Positions 1 to 7,362 of a DNA stretch of 64,000 bases are shown here, piece after piece. This DNA comes from AC-38 sp033856025 (GTDB lineage: Bacteria > Actinomycetota > Thermoleophilia > Solirubrobacterales > Solirubrobacteraceae). The stretch's first letter is position 1, and each line of letters opens with the position of its first letter. The DNA lies in assembly GCA_033856025.1 (NCBI GenBank), contig JAWVFQ010000006.1:1-64000 (forward strand), written 5' to 3'. The position numbers and the translations under genes are program-made. The notes under the pieces are model-generated. The model did not search any database. It was not told where the DNA came from and worked only from the letters and a program-made list of their open reading frames with translations.

Positions 1-858
1 CCGCTTGCGGCGGTCGCCGAAGCCCGGGGCCTTGACCGCCACACCGGTGAAGGTGCCGCGGAGCTTGTTCACGACCAGGGTCGCGAGGGCCTCGCCCTCG
101 ACGTCCTCGGCGATGATCAGGATCGGCTTGCCGGACTGGATGACGGCCTCGAGGACCGGCAGCACGTCGCGGACCGAGCCGATCTTCTGGTTGGCGATGA
201 GGATGTAGGGATCCTCGAGGACGGCCTCCATGCGGTCCTGATCGGTGACCATGTAGGGCGAGATGTAGCCCTTGTCGAACTGCATGCCCTCGGTGAACTC
301 GAGGTCCATGCCGAACGTCTGGCCCTCCTCGACGTTGACCACGCCGTCCTTGCCGACCTTCTCGATGGCGTCGGCGATCACGTCGCCGATGTCGTCGTCG
401 CCGGCGGAGATCGTCGCCACGCGGGCGATCTGATCCTTGCCGGAGATCTCCTTGGCCTGCTTGCCGATGTTCTCGACGACCTGGTCGACGGCCTTCTCGA
501 TGCCGCGCTTCAGGCCGAGCGGGTTGGCGCCGGCGGCCACGTTCTTGAGGCCCTCGCGCACGATGGCCTGAGCCAGGACCGTGGCGGTCGTGGTTCCGTC
601 GCCGGCCACGTCGTTGGTCGCCGTGGCGACCTCGCGGACCAGCTGCGCGCCCTGATTCTCGAAGACGTCCTCGACGTCGATCTCGCGGGCGATGGTGACG
701 CCGTCGTTGGTGATCGTCGGGGCGCCGAACTTCTTGTCCAGGACGACGTAGCGGCCCTTGGGGCCGAGCGTGACCTTGACCGCGTTGGCCACGGCGTCCA
801 CGCCCGCCTCGAGCGCCTGCCGCGCCTCCGCGTCGTACTTCAGTTCCTTGTGAGCCAT
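1..858 (-). CDS. groL: Chaperonin GroEL, N-terminal part (gene runs off the window)
   Basis: GroEL is the 60-kDa chaperonin that folds proteins in the cytosol inside a GroES-capped ring. The first 286 codons are present and the C-terminal half lies beyond position 1. The start is the ATG at 858, giving MAHKELKYDAEARQAL. Visible hallmarks are VTLGPKGRYVVLDKKFG and the ATP-site motif GDGTTTATVLAQ, followed by the start of the apical domain (EGMQFDKGYISPY). It lies 14 bp downstream of groES on the same strand, so the two form a groES-groEL operon driven by the CIRCE-flanked promoter near 1250. Many actinobacteria have two groEL copies. This one is with groES, and I cannot see whether another exists elsewhere. 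Family certain. Confidence 0.97.
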   Translation of the reverse strand, partial: MAHKELKYDAEARQALEAGVDAVANAVKVTLGPKGRYVVLDKKFGAPTITNDGVTIAREIDVEDVFENQGAQLVREVATATNDVAGDGTTTATVLAQAIVREGLKNVAAGANPLGLKRGIEKAVDQVVENIGKQAKEISGKDQIARVATISAGDDDIGDVIADAIEKVGKDGVVNVEEGQTFGMDLEFTEGMQFDKGYISPYMVTDQDRMEAVLEDPYILIANQKIGSVRDVLPVLEAVIQSGKPILIIAEDVEGEALATLVVNKLRGTFTGVAVKAPGFGDRRKR

Positions 859-872
859 GTTTCGGGTTCTCC

Positions 873-1166
873 TTAGCCTTCGAGCTTGGCGAGCACGTCG
901 GACTCGCGGAGGACCAGCAGGTCCTCGCCGTCCACCTTGATCTCCGTGCCGCCGTACTTGGAGTAGAGGACCTCGTCGCCCTCGGCGACGTCCAGCGGGA
1001 TCCGCTTCTCTCCGTCTTCGTCCCACTTACCGTCTCCGACGGCGAGGACCTTGCCCTTCTGGGGCTTCTCCTTGGCGGTGTCGGGGAGGACGAGGCCACT
1101 GGCCGTCGTCTCCTCCTCCTCCAGCGCCTGGACGATCAAGCGATCGCCGAGAGGCTTGAGCTTCAT
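873..1166 (-). CDS. groS: Co-chaperonin GroES
   Basis: GroES is the 10-kDa heptameric lid of the GroEL cage. The 97-residue protein has the normal family length and begins MKLKPLGDRLIVQALEEEET. The mobile loop (about residues 18-30, ETTASGLVLPDTAKEKP) and the C-terminal strand GEDLLVLRESDVLAKLEG are both typical. An RBS-like GGAGGT lies just upstream of the ATG at 1166. It is the first gene of the groES-groEL operon, under two CIRCE operators about 35-115 bp upstream. Confidence 0.97.
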   Translation of the reverse strand: MKLKPLGDRLIVQALEEEETTASGLVLPDTAKEKPQKGKVLAVGDGKWDEDGEKRIPLDVAEGDEVLYSKYGGTEIKVDGEDLLVLRESDVLAKLEG

Positions 1167-1200
1167 CGATACAACCTCCGATGAGTCAGTTCGTGATTCG

Positions 1201-1227
1201 CTGGCACTCTCCCGTCCCGAGTGCCAA
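1201..1227 (-). promoter_or_regulatory. CIRCE operator 1 (proximal), HrcA site of groESL
   Basis: CTGGCACTC, nine bases, then GAGTGCCAA. This is a 9-bp inverted repeat with a 9-bp spacer and one mismatch at the outermost pair, matching the CIRCE consensus TTAGCACTC-N9-GAGTGCTAA bound by the heat-shock repressor HrcA. It sits between the promoter -10 and the groES start, inside the 5' leader. Confidence 0.9.
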
Positions 1228-1239
1228 CCCGCACCGAAG

Positions 1240-1267
1240 ACTATAGGACACTCGTTGGCACTCTCAA
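1240..1267 (-). promoter_or_regulatory. Predicted sigma-A-type promoter of groES-groEL
   Basis: Read on the minus strand: TTGAGA (1267-1262), a 16-bp spacer, then TATAGT (1245-1240). The -35 falls inside the distal CIRCE copy and the -10 lies between the two copies, so HrcA bound at either would block transcription. Predicted from sequence only. Confidence 0.55.
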
Positions 1268-1281
1268 GTGGAGAGTGCCAA
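1255..1281 (-). promoter_or_regulatory. CIRCE operator 2 (distal), HrcA site of groESL
   Basis: TTGGCACTC, nine bases, then GAGTGCCAA. This is a perfect 9-bp inverted repeat with a 9-bp spacer. It overlaps the predicted -35 of groES and lies 45 bp from the divergently transcribed lipase-like gene, so HrcA binding might also affect that gene. Confidence 0.93.
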
Positions 1282-1326
1282 GCCCTTTCGGGGTATCGTC
1301 GGTCCAAGTCGGCAGGGGGAGGGCGA

Positions 1327-4008
1327 GTGAAGTTGGGTCGTGTCGTGCGTGGCGCCGTGGTGGCGCTGCTCGTCGGGTGGCTGGCGTGGTCCGCGTGGGC
1401 GGTGGCCGCGCCGCGCCGTGCCGCGTCCGGACCGACGCAGGTCCACATCCTGTCCGTCTCCCAGCGGGCGGTCCTGCGCGCGGGCACGCTGCGCGTGCTC
1501 GTGCGCACCCCGGCGGCGCGGGTGGTGTGGGTCTCGGTGCCCGGCTCCCCGCGCCGGCGGCTGCGCTTCCGCCGCGCCGGGACGCGCGTGGTCGCGCTGG
1601 CGCTGGGCGCGGCGCGGCGCCGCGAGCTGGCGCGCTGCGTGGGCCAGCGGCTGGTCGTGCGGGCGGCGTGGGGGCGCCTCTCGGTGGCCGTGGCCGGCCG
1701 CAACGTGCGCATCGACCTGCCCGCGTGCGCTCGGCGGGGCGGCGGGGCGACGAACCCGGGCCAGACATCGCCGGGAACCGGCTCCGGCAATGTCCCCGGC
1801 TCCGGAGGGGCCGGCACCGGCGCCGGAACGGGCGGCAACGGCGCCGGAGGTGGCGGCAACGGGGGCGGGGGGACGACCGAGCCCCCGCTCCAGGGCCCGC
1901 CGACCACGGTCGACGGCGCCGGCGACCGCACGTGCGACTACCTCGATCCGGCGGTCTGCCTGCAGCCGTGGCCCAACGACTGGTTCACGACCACGGACTC
2001 GCAAACGCCGACGGGCCGCCGGCTGAACATCGACTCGATGGCGACGCCGGCCAACCGCGAGGGCAAGCACGTCGACCCGACCGACCACAACCGGGCCGAC
2101 GGCTTCAGTCCCGGCAACCTGCTCGTCACGCGCGTGCCCGGCCTGGACACGCCGGAGGCCTTCCGGCGCACGGGCGCCGTCCCCATAACCGACATGGCGC
2201 GCTACGCCGACCCCGACCAGCCGGTGGTGGTCATCGACGCCGCCACCGAGGCCCGCCACCCGGTCTGGTCGGAGATCGACGCCAACCCGGCCGACGCGGC
2301 CAACCGCAACCTGATCGTCCGCCCGTCGGTGAACTGGCAGGAGGGGCACCGCTACATCGTCGCCCTGCGCAACCTGCGCCGGGCCGACGGATCGATCATC
2401 GAGGCGCAGCACGCATTCAGGGTCTTCCGCGACCGGCTGGCCACTGAACAGCCCAACGTCGAGGACCGCCGGCCGCACATGGAGCGCCTGTTCGCCTCGC
2501 TCGCGGCGGCCGGGATCGCGCGCAAGGACCTCTACCTGGCCTGGGACTTCACCGTGGCCAGCCGCCAGAGCCTGACCGACCGGATGCTGTCCATCCGCAA
2601 CGACGCCTTCGCGCAGCTGGGCGACACCAACCTGGCCGACCTCCAGGTGCAGGGCGCCTCGCCCACGTTCACGGTCGACTCGGTCACGGACTTCACCCCG
2701 GCGCAGGACTCGCAGATCGCCCGGCGGGTGCAGGGCAAGGTCACCGTCCCCTGCTACCTCAACCTCCCCGGCTGCCCGGCCGGCTCGACGTTCCTGCTCG
2801 ACGCTCAGGGGCGGCCGCAGCGTCTGCCGGGCAATACGCTCGACGCCAGCTACGTGTGCAACATCCCACGCTCGGTCATGGACGGCGGCCCGGCCGCGCG
2901 GCCCAGCCTGTACGGCCACGGCCTGCTTGGCAGCCGCACCGAGACCAACTCCGGCCCGCAGCGGGCCATGGCCGCCGAGCACCGGTTCATGTACTGCGGG
3001 ACGGACTGGATCGGGATGGCGTGCACCGAGCTCCCGCCCACGAACACGGGCGACCCGCCGTCGTTCGCGACGGCGTTCGCGGCGTGGGTCGCCGCCGGGC
3101 GCCCGCCCAACTGCGACCTGCCGACGATCGCCACGATCCTGCACGACGCGTCGAACTTCCCGATGCTGGCCGACCGCGTCCAGCAGGGGATGCTCGACTT
3201 CCTCTACGTGGGGCGGGCGATGATCCACTCCAACGGGTTCAAGACGAACGCGGCGTTCCAGCGGACCGACGGCTCCAGCGTCATCGACACGACGCGCCTG
3301 TACTACGACGGCAACTCCCAGGGCGGCATCATCGGCGGCGCGCTGGCGGCCGTCGCGGTCGACCACGACCGCGCCGCCCTCGGCGTCCCGGGGATGAACT
3401 ACTCCACGCTGCTGCGCCGCAGCGTGGACTTCGACTCCTACGCCCACGGCGTGTTCCAGGGCTCCCCGGACACTCCCCTGGGCCTGTACGACCACTACCC
3501 CAACGAGCTCGAGCGCCCCCTGCTGCTCTCCCTGATGCAGCTGTTGTGGGACCGCGCGGAGGCCGACGGCTACGCCCAGCACATGACGACGGACCCGCTG
3601 CCCAACACGCCCGCCCACGAGGTCCTGCTGCACCTGGCCTTCGGCGACCACCAGGTGGCCAACGTGGCCGCCGAGACGGAGGCGCGGACGATCGGGGCGA
3701 GCGTCCGCGAGCCCTACCTGGACCCGGGCCGCTCGCCCTACTCGACCGACACCCCGTGGGGCCTGCCGCCGATCGGCAGCTTCCCCTTCGCCGGCTCGGC
3801 GATCGTGATGTGGGACAGCGGCTCGCCGACGCCGCCCACCACGAACACGCCGCCGCGGGCCGGCGCGGACCCGCATTCGCACCCTCGCAGCACACCGGCG
3901 GCCAGAGCGATGAAGAGCGCGTTCCTGCGCGTCGGCGGCGTCGTCACCGACACCTGCGGGCTCGGCCCCTGCTACGCGAACGGCTATCACCCGCCGCCCT
4001 CGCCGTAG
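1327..4008 (+). CDS. Secreted alpha/beta-hydrolase, lipase-like, with N-terminal Ig-like region
   Basis: An 893-residue exported protein starting at GTG 1327 behind a GGGGGAGGG ribosome site. Residues 1-30 look like a signal peptide (VVRGAVVALLVGWLAWSAWAVAA). Residues 35-135 are a small beta-rich Arg/Ala domain, 138-190 a Gly/Asn/Thr-rich linker, and the rest is a large hydrolase. The nucleophile elbow G-N-S664-Q-G-G follows a strand ending RLYYDG, and the oxyanion region is LYGHGLLG. The layout recalls the bacterial virulence-factor lipase family (large serine hydrolases with an N-terminal accessory domain). It is divergent from groES across the CIRCE region. The substrate cannot be read from sequence. 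Confidence is high for a secreted serine hydrolase and moderate for lipase. Confidence 0.8.
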   Translation: MKLGRVVRGAVVALLVGWLAWSAWAVAAPRRAASGPTQVHILSVSQRAVLRAGTLRVLVRTPAARVVWVSVPGSPRRRLRFRRAGTRVVALALGAARRRELARCVGQRLVVRAAWGRLSVAVAGRNVRIDLPACARRGGGATNPGQTSPGTGSGNVPGSGGAGTGAGTGGNGAGGGGNGGGGTTEPPLQGPPTTVDGAGDRTCDYLDPAVCLQPWPNDWFTTTDSQTPTGRRLNIDSMATPANREGKHVDPTDHNRADGFSPGNLLVTRVPGLDTPEAFRRTGAVPITDMARYADPDQPVVVIDAATEARHPVWSEIDANPADAANRNLIVRPSVNWQEGHRYIVALRNLRRADGSIIEAQHAFRVFRDRLATEQPNVEDRRPHMERLFASLAAAGIARKDLYLAWDFTVASRQSLTDRMLSIRNDAFAQLGDTNLADLQVQGASPTFTVDSVTDFTPAQDSQIARRVQGKVTVPCYLNLPGCPAGSTFLLDAQGRPQRLPGNTLDASYVCNIPRSVMDGGPAARPSLYGHGLLGSRTETNSGPQRAMAAEHRFMYCGTDWIGMACTELPPTNTGDPPSFATAFAAWVAAGRPPNCDLPTIATILHDASNFPMLADRVQQGMLDFLYVGRAMIHSNGFKTNAAFQRTDGSSVIDTTRLYYDGNSQGGIIGGALAAVAVDHDRAALGVPGMNYSTLLRRSVDFDSYAHGVFQGSPDTPLGLYDHYPNELERPLLLSLMQLLWDRAEADGYAQHMTTDPLPNTPAHEVLLHLAFGDHQVANVAAETEARTIGASVREPYLDPGRSPYSTDTPWGLPPIGSFPFAGSAIVMWDSGSPTPPTTNTPPRAGADPHSHPRSTPAARAMKSAFLRVGGVVTDTCGLGPCYANGYHPPPSP

Positions 4009-4047
4009 CCCCAGACCCGCCGGTCCAGCTCCCTATCATCGCCCGCC

Positions 4048-5688
4048 GTGTCCGGCCGCTCGCTCCTGTCATTCCTGCTCGCCGCCGCGGTCTTCGGCGG
4101 CCTTCCCGGGCCCGCCGCGGCCGACGTGACGTCGGCACCCGGGCTCGAGCTCGTGCGCGTCCCGAGCGCCTCGACGAACTTCTCGTCACCCGTCGGGACC
4201 GCCTTCGCGCCGGGGTCGCCGGACCGCGTGTACGTGGTCGAGCGTGGCGGTCGGGTGTGGATCGTGGACAACGGCGCGGTGAAGCCCCAGCCCTTCCTGG
4301 ACCTCTCGTCGCAGGTGGAGAGCACGGCCTCGGGCCCGCCCGCGGGCAGCGAGAACGGGATGTCCTCGATCGCGTTCGCGCCCGACTACGGGTCGAGCGG
4401 TCGCCTCTACGCCTTCTTCACCGACCGCTCGCTGTGCCGGTACGGCGGCGCGTACTGCGACGACCGGTTGGTGGAGCTGCGCCGGTCCGCCGCCGACCCG
4501 GACGTCGTGGGCCCGGACATGCGGACTCTGCTGGTCGTCCCGCGCACCGGCGAGTACGCGATCCACCGGGGCGGCCAGCTGGCCTTCGGGTCCGACGGGC
4601 AGCTCTACGTCAGCACGGGAGACGGCGGGCCGCCTCGCGTCGCGGCGCGCGACCCCAACGCGCTGAACGGGAAGGTCCTGCGGCTGGACCCCGACGCCGC
4701 CCGGCCGCGTCCCGTCGTGGTGGCCCAGGGCCTGCGCAACCCCTACCGATTCTCCTTCGACGCGGTGACCGACGACCTCGTCCTCGGCGACGTGGGCGAG
4801 ACGCGCCGCGAGGAGGTGGATTTCATCGCGCGCGAACAGACCGGCGCGGTGGACTTCGGCTGGCCGGACTGCGAGGGCGAGCTCGCCTTCCCGCCCGACC
4901 CCAACGTCACGGACGCACCCTGTCAGCTCACTCCCGGCCCCGGCTACACGCCGCCGGCGCTGACGTACTCGCACGCCAACTCCCACTGCGTGGTGACGGG
5001 CGGCTTCGTGGCGCGCGACGACGCACTGCCCGCGCTGGCCGGCCGCTACCTCTTCGGCGACTACTGCGCGGGCGAGATCCGCTCGGCCCGTGTCGACGCC
5101 GCCGGCGCGACGCAGGACGCGGCCACGGGGCTGGCGGTCAGCGGGCTCACCTCGTTCGGGCAGGACGGCGCGTGCCGCCTGTACACGACGTCGCTGTCCG
5201 GCGCCGTGTACCGCCTCGAGCCCTCCGATCCGGCGGCGCCCGCCCACGGCTGCCCGCCGCCCGGCCCGCGGCGACCGCGCCCGGCGCCCGATACCGGGCC
5301 GTCGCCGGCGGCGGGGGCCGCCGCGCCGCCGGCGCCCGCCGCGGGCGGCCCGCGGCCCGACCGCGCCGCGCCCGTCCTGGGCCGGGTCGCCCTGCGCGAC
5401 GCTCGCCTGAAGCTCGGGCGAGCCACCTACGCCCGCTTCTCGCTGTCGGAGACCGCGACGGTTGCGGTGCGGGTCTACCGGGTCCGGCCCCGCCGGCCGC
5501 ACTTCATCCTGCGCTGGCTGATGACCCGGCGGCTCGCCGGCGGTCCGCGCAAGAGCGTGATGCTCCCGTCGCGGCTGGGCGGGCGCCTGCTCTCCCCGGG
5601 CCGTTACACCGTCACGCTGCGGGCGCGCGACGCTGCCGGCAACGCGTCCCCCGGGCGCACGGCGACGTTCGTCGTGGTCGCGCGCTAG
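4048..5688 (+). CDS. Secreted PQQ-type glucose/sorbosone dehydrogenase family protein
   Basis: A 546-residue exported protein starting at GTG 4048 with signal peptide LLSFLLAAAVFGGLPGPAAA. Residues about 30-390 are a six-bladed propeller of the soluble quinoprotein glucose dehydrogenase/sorbosone dehydrogenase family. Typical repeats are RVYVVERGGRVWIVDNG, IHRGGQLAFGSDGQLYVSTGDGG, NPYRFSFD and LGDVGETRREEVDFI. The histidine in IHRGGQLAF aligns with the catalytic base of the family. Residues 400-445 are a Pro/Ala linker and the last 100 form an Ig-like domain ending in TATFVVVAR. It starts 39 bp after the lipase-like gene and is probably co-transcribed. The sugar substrate is unknown. Confidence 0.85.
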   Translation: MSGRSLLSFLLAAAVFGGLPGPAAADVTSAPGLELVRVPSASTNFSSPVGTAFAPGSPDRVYVVERGGRVWIVDNGAVKPQPFLDLSSQVESTASGPPAGSENGMSSIAFAPDYGSSGRLYAFFTDRSLCRYGGAYCDDRLVELRRSAADPDVVGPDMRTLLVVPRTGEYAIHRGGQLAFGSDGQLYVSTGDGGPPRVAARDPNALNGKVLRLDPDAARPRPVVVAQGLRNPYRFSFDAVTDDLVLGDVGETRREEVDFIAREQTGAVDFGWPDCEGELAFPPDPNVTDAPCQLTPGPGYTPPALTYSHANSHCVVTGGFVARDDALPALAGRYLFGDYCAGEIRSARVDAAGATQDAATGLAVSGLTSFGQDGACRLYTTSLSGAVYRLEPSDPAAPAHGCPPPGPRRPRPAPDTGPSPAAGAAAPPAPAAGGPRPDRAAPVLGRVALRDARLKLGRATYARFSLSETATVAVRVYRVRPRRPHFILRWLMTRRLAGGPRKSVMLPSRLGGRLLSPGRYTVTLRARDAAGNASPGRTATFVVVAR

Positions 5689-6083
5689 TTCTGGGCGCCG
5701 CCGATGCCGCGCAGCCGGTCGGTGACCTCGCTGGGGCGCTCGACGATCTGTGAGAAGCGCACGACCGTGACGGTGTCTGCGACGTCGATCTTGCGCCCGT
5801 AGATCTGCTCGAGGAAGTGGACCATCTCCTCGATGCGGCGGAACTCGGGGTTGTCGTGCTCGATGTCGCGGGGTGAGAGCTCCTTGACCCGCTTGACCTC
5901 GACCTGGTCGATGACCGCCTCGAAGATCCGCTCGCGGGGCGAGTGCTGGTAGCCGACCGTGACCAGCACGAGCTGGTTCTTGCGGTACTTGTGCGACTTG
6001 TCGCCGAGCCGGATCGTGGCCGTCTTGCGGCCACGCTTGAGCTGGTCGGCGAAGATCTGCGAGTAGAAGTTGAGGACCTGCAC
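5685..6083 (-). CDS. ASCH-domain (PUA-like) protein
   Basis: A 132-residue protein with a GTG start at 6083. ASCH domains have a PUA-like fold and are thought to bind RNA or modified nucleosides. The signature is near the start: FADQLKRGRKTATIRLGDKS, then a beta-barrel (QLVLVTVGYQ) and a conserved VKRVKELSPRDI segment. The stop codon overlaps that of the convergent dehydrogenase gene by 4 bp. It follows the Nudix and CRP-family genes on the same strand with a 12-bp gap, suggesting one transcript of three small genes. The role is unproven, and a link to nucleotide or RNA quality control with the Nudix enzyme is inference. Confidence 0.8.
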   Translation of the reverse strand: MQVLNFYSQIFADQLKRGRKTATIRLGDKSHKYRKNQLVLVTVGYQHSPRERIFEAVIDQVEVKRVKELSPRDIEHDNPEFRRIEEMVHFLEQIYGRKIDVADTVTVVRFSQIVERPSEVTDRLRGIGGAQN

Positions 6084-6095
6084 CGGGGCCGGAGC

Positions 6096-6536
6096 CTATC
6101 GGTCCTCGCCCAGCCGAGACAGGGCGCGCTGCACCATCTCGCGCTCCCCCTTGAAGGACAGCTCGCGGGCCGCGTCCTCCAGCGCCATCCAGCGCGCCTC
6201 CTCGATCTCGTCGTCGTGGTCGTCGAGGCTGCCGCCCCGGTGGTCGAACAGGTAGAAGGCCACCTTCTTGAGGATCCGCCGGCCCTCGCGCTGGTACCAG
6301 TAGGTGACGTCGCCGAGCTTGTCCACGACCTCGGCGGCCAGGCCGGTCTCCTCGCGCACCTCGCGGGCGGCGGTCTCCTCGAGCGACTCCCCGGGGTCGG
6401 GATGGCCCTTGGGCAGGGCGAGCACCTTGCGCCCATCCGGGCTCAGCCGGGTGGGGACGACCACCGCCACCTCGCCGTCCTTGACGACGACGCCGCCGGC
6501 GGAGAACTCGCGCTCGATTGCGGGCCTCGGGCTCAG
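6096..6536 (-). CDS. Nudix hydrolase, probable CTG start
   Basis: A 146-residue Nudix enzyme that would cleave a nucleoside diphosphate linked to another group. The Nudix box is complete: G-HPDPG-E-SLEETAA-REVREETGL, matching GX5EX7REUXEEXGU, so all metal-binding glutamates are kept. The N-terminal strand EREFSAGGVVV is essential to the fold, but there is no in-frame ATG, GTG or TTG ahead of it in the 3' end of the upstream gene. The only start in a sensible place is CTG at 6536, which overlaps the TGA of the CRP-type gene as CTGA. This suggests translational coupling. The substrate is unknown; the C-terminal half (EIEEARWMALEDAARELSF) resembles the diadenosine-polyphosphate or MutT-like group. 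Confidence 0.88.
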   Translation of the reverse strand: MSPRPAIEREFSAGGVVVKDGEVAVVVPTRLSPDGRKVLALPKGHPDPGESLEETAAREVREETGLAAEVVDKLGDVTYWYQREGRRILKKVAFYLFDHRGGSLDDHDDEIEEARWMALEDAARELSFKGEREMVQRALSRLGEDR

Positions 6537-7222
6537 AAGACGTAGCGCTGGAGCGCCTCGGGGTCGTGCACCGTGATCTTCCCGCGGCCCTGGGTGATCA
6601 GGCCCGCGCGCTCCAGCACGGCCAGGAAGCGCGAGGCCGACTCGCGCGACGAGCCGGCCAGCTGCGCGATCTCGGCCTGGGTGATCGTGACCAGGACGTC
6701 GCCGTCGGGCGCGCCCTCGTCGTGGGCCTGGACGACGAGCTGGTGGACGACCTGAGCCACCCGGCTCTGAACGGTCTGGAACGACTGGCTGGCCAGCCGC
6801 TCGTTGGCCGCGCGCAGCCGCCGGCCCAGGGCGGTGACGAGTTTGGCCGACATCTCTGGGTGCTCCTTGAGCAGCCGGCGCATGTCGTTGCCCAGGATCG
6901 CGATCGCCTCGACCTCGTCCACCGCCTCGACCGTCGCACTGCGCTTCTCGTCGTCGAACATGGCCAGCTCGCCGAAGATGTCGCCGGGCCCGAACGTGGC
7001 CAGCGTGATCGTGCGCCCGTCCGAGTGGCTGCGGATCGCCCGCGCATGCCCGCTGGAGACGACGTAGCAGGTGTCGGAGTCGTCGCCCTCGCGGAACACC
7101 ACCTGCCCCGACTCGAAGCGCCGCGGCACGGCGACCTGCGCGACCCGCTCCAGATCGTCCGTCTCCAGCGCCTCGAACACCGGAACGTGCCCGAGCAGCG
7201 CGACGGTATCGGCCGCGGCCAT
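6533..7222 (-). CDS. CRP/FNR family transcriptional regulator
   Basis: A 229-residue regulator with an N-terminal cyclic-nucleotide-binding domain (residues about 10-130; FREGDDSDTCYVVSSGHARA, then FGPGDIFGELAMFDDEKRSAT) and a C-terminal winged helix (about 150-229; ITQAEIAQLAGSSRESASRFL). The phosphate-binding cassette GELAMFDDEKRSAT has the Arg-Ser-Ala seen in cAMP-binding members. It heads a leftward group with the Nudix and ASCH genes and is divergent from the sigma-factor gene across 140 bp. A class III nucleotide cyclase is encoded at 14.4 kb, so a cAMP-type signal is plausible. Confidence 0.92.
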   Translation of the reverse strand: MAAADTVALLGHVPVFEALETDDLERVAQVAVPRRFESGQVVFREGDDSDTCYVVSSGHARAIRSHSDGRTITLATFGPGDIFGELAMFDDEKRSATVEAVDEVEAIAILGNDMRRLLKEHPEMSAKLVTALGRRLRAANERLASQSFQTVQSRVAQVVHQLVVQAHDEGAPDGDVLVTITQAEIAQLAGSSRESASRFLAVLERAGLITQGRGKITVHDPEALQRYVF

Positions 7223-7362
7223 GGGTCAGGAATACCACACGGCGGGGGAGATACCCGTAGCCCGGTCGGCCGACGAAACTCCTCGGCCGGTCGTGGGGCC
7301 GGGTTGGCGATGGGGCGGGGAGTGGGGCGAATCGAGGATGCGGCCTGCCTCGGACTTGCCCC

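Noticed and set aside
873..1931. 352-codon minus-strand frame reading into groES
   Set aside because: Only the last 97 codons are GroES; the upstream part is antisense of the hydrolase gene and crosses the CIRCE promoter.
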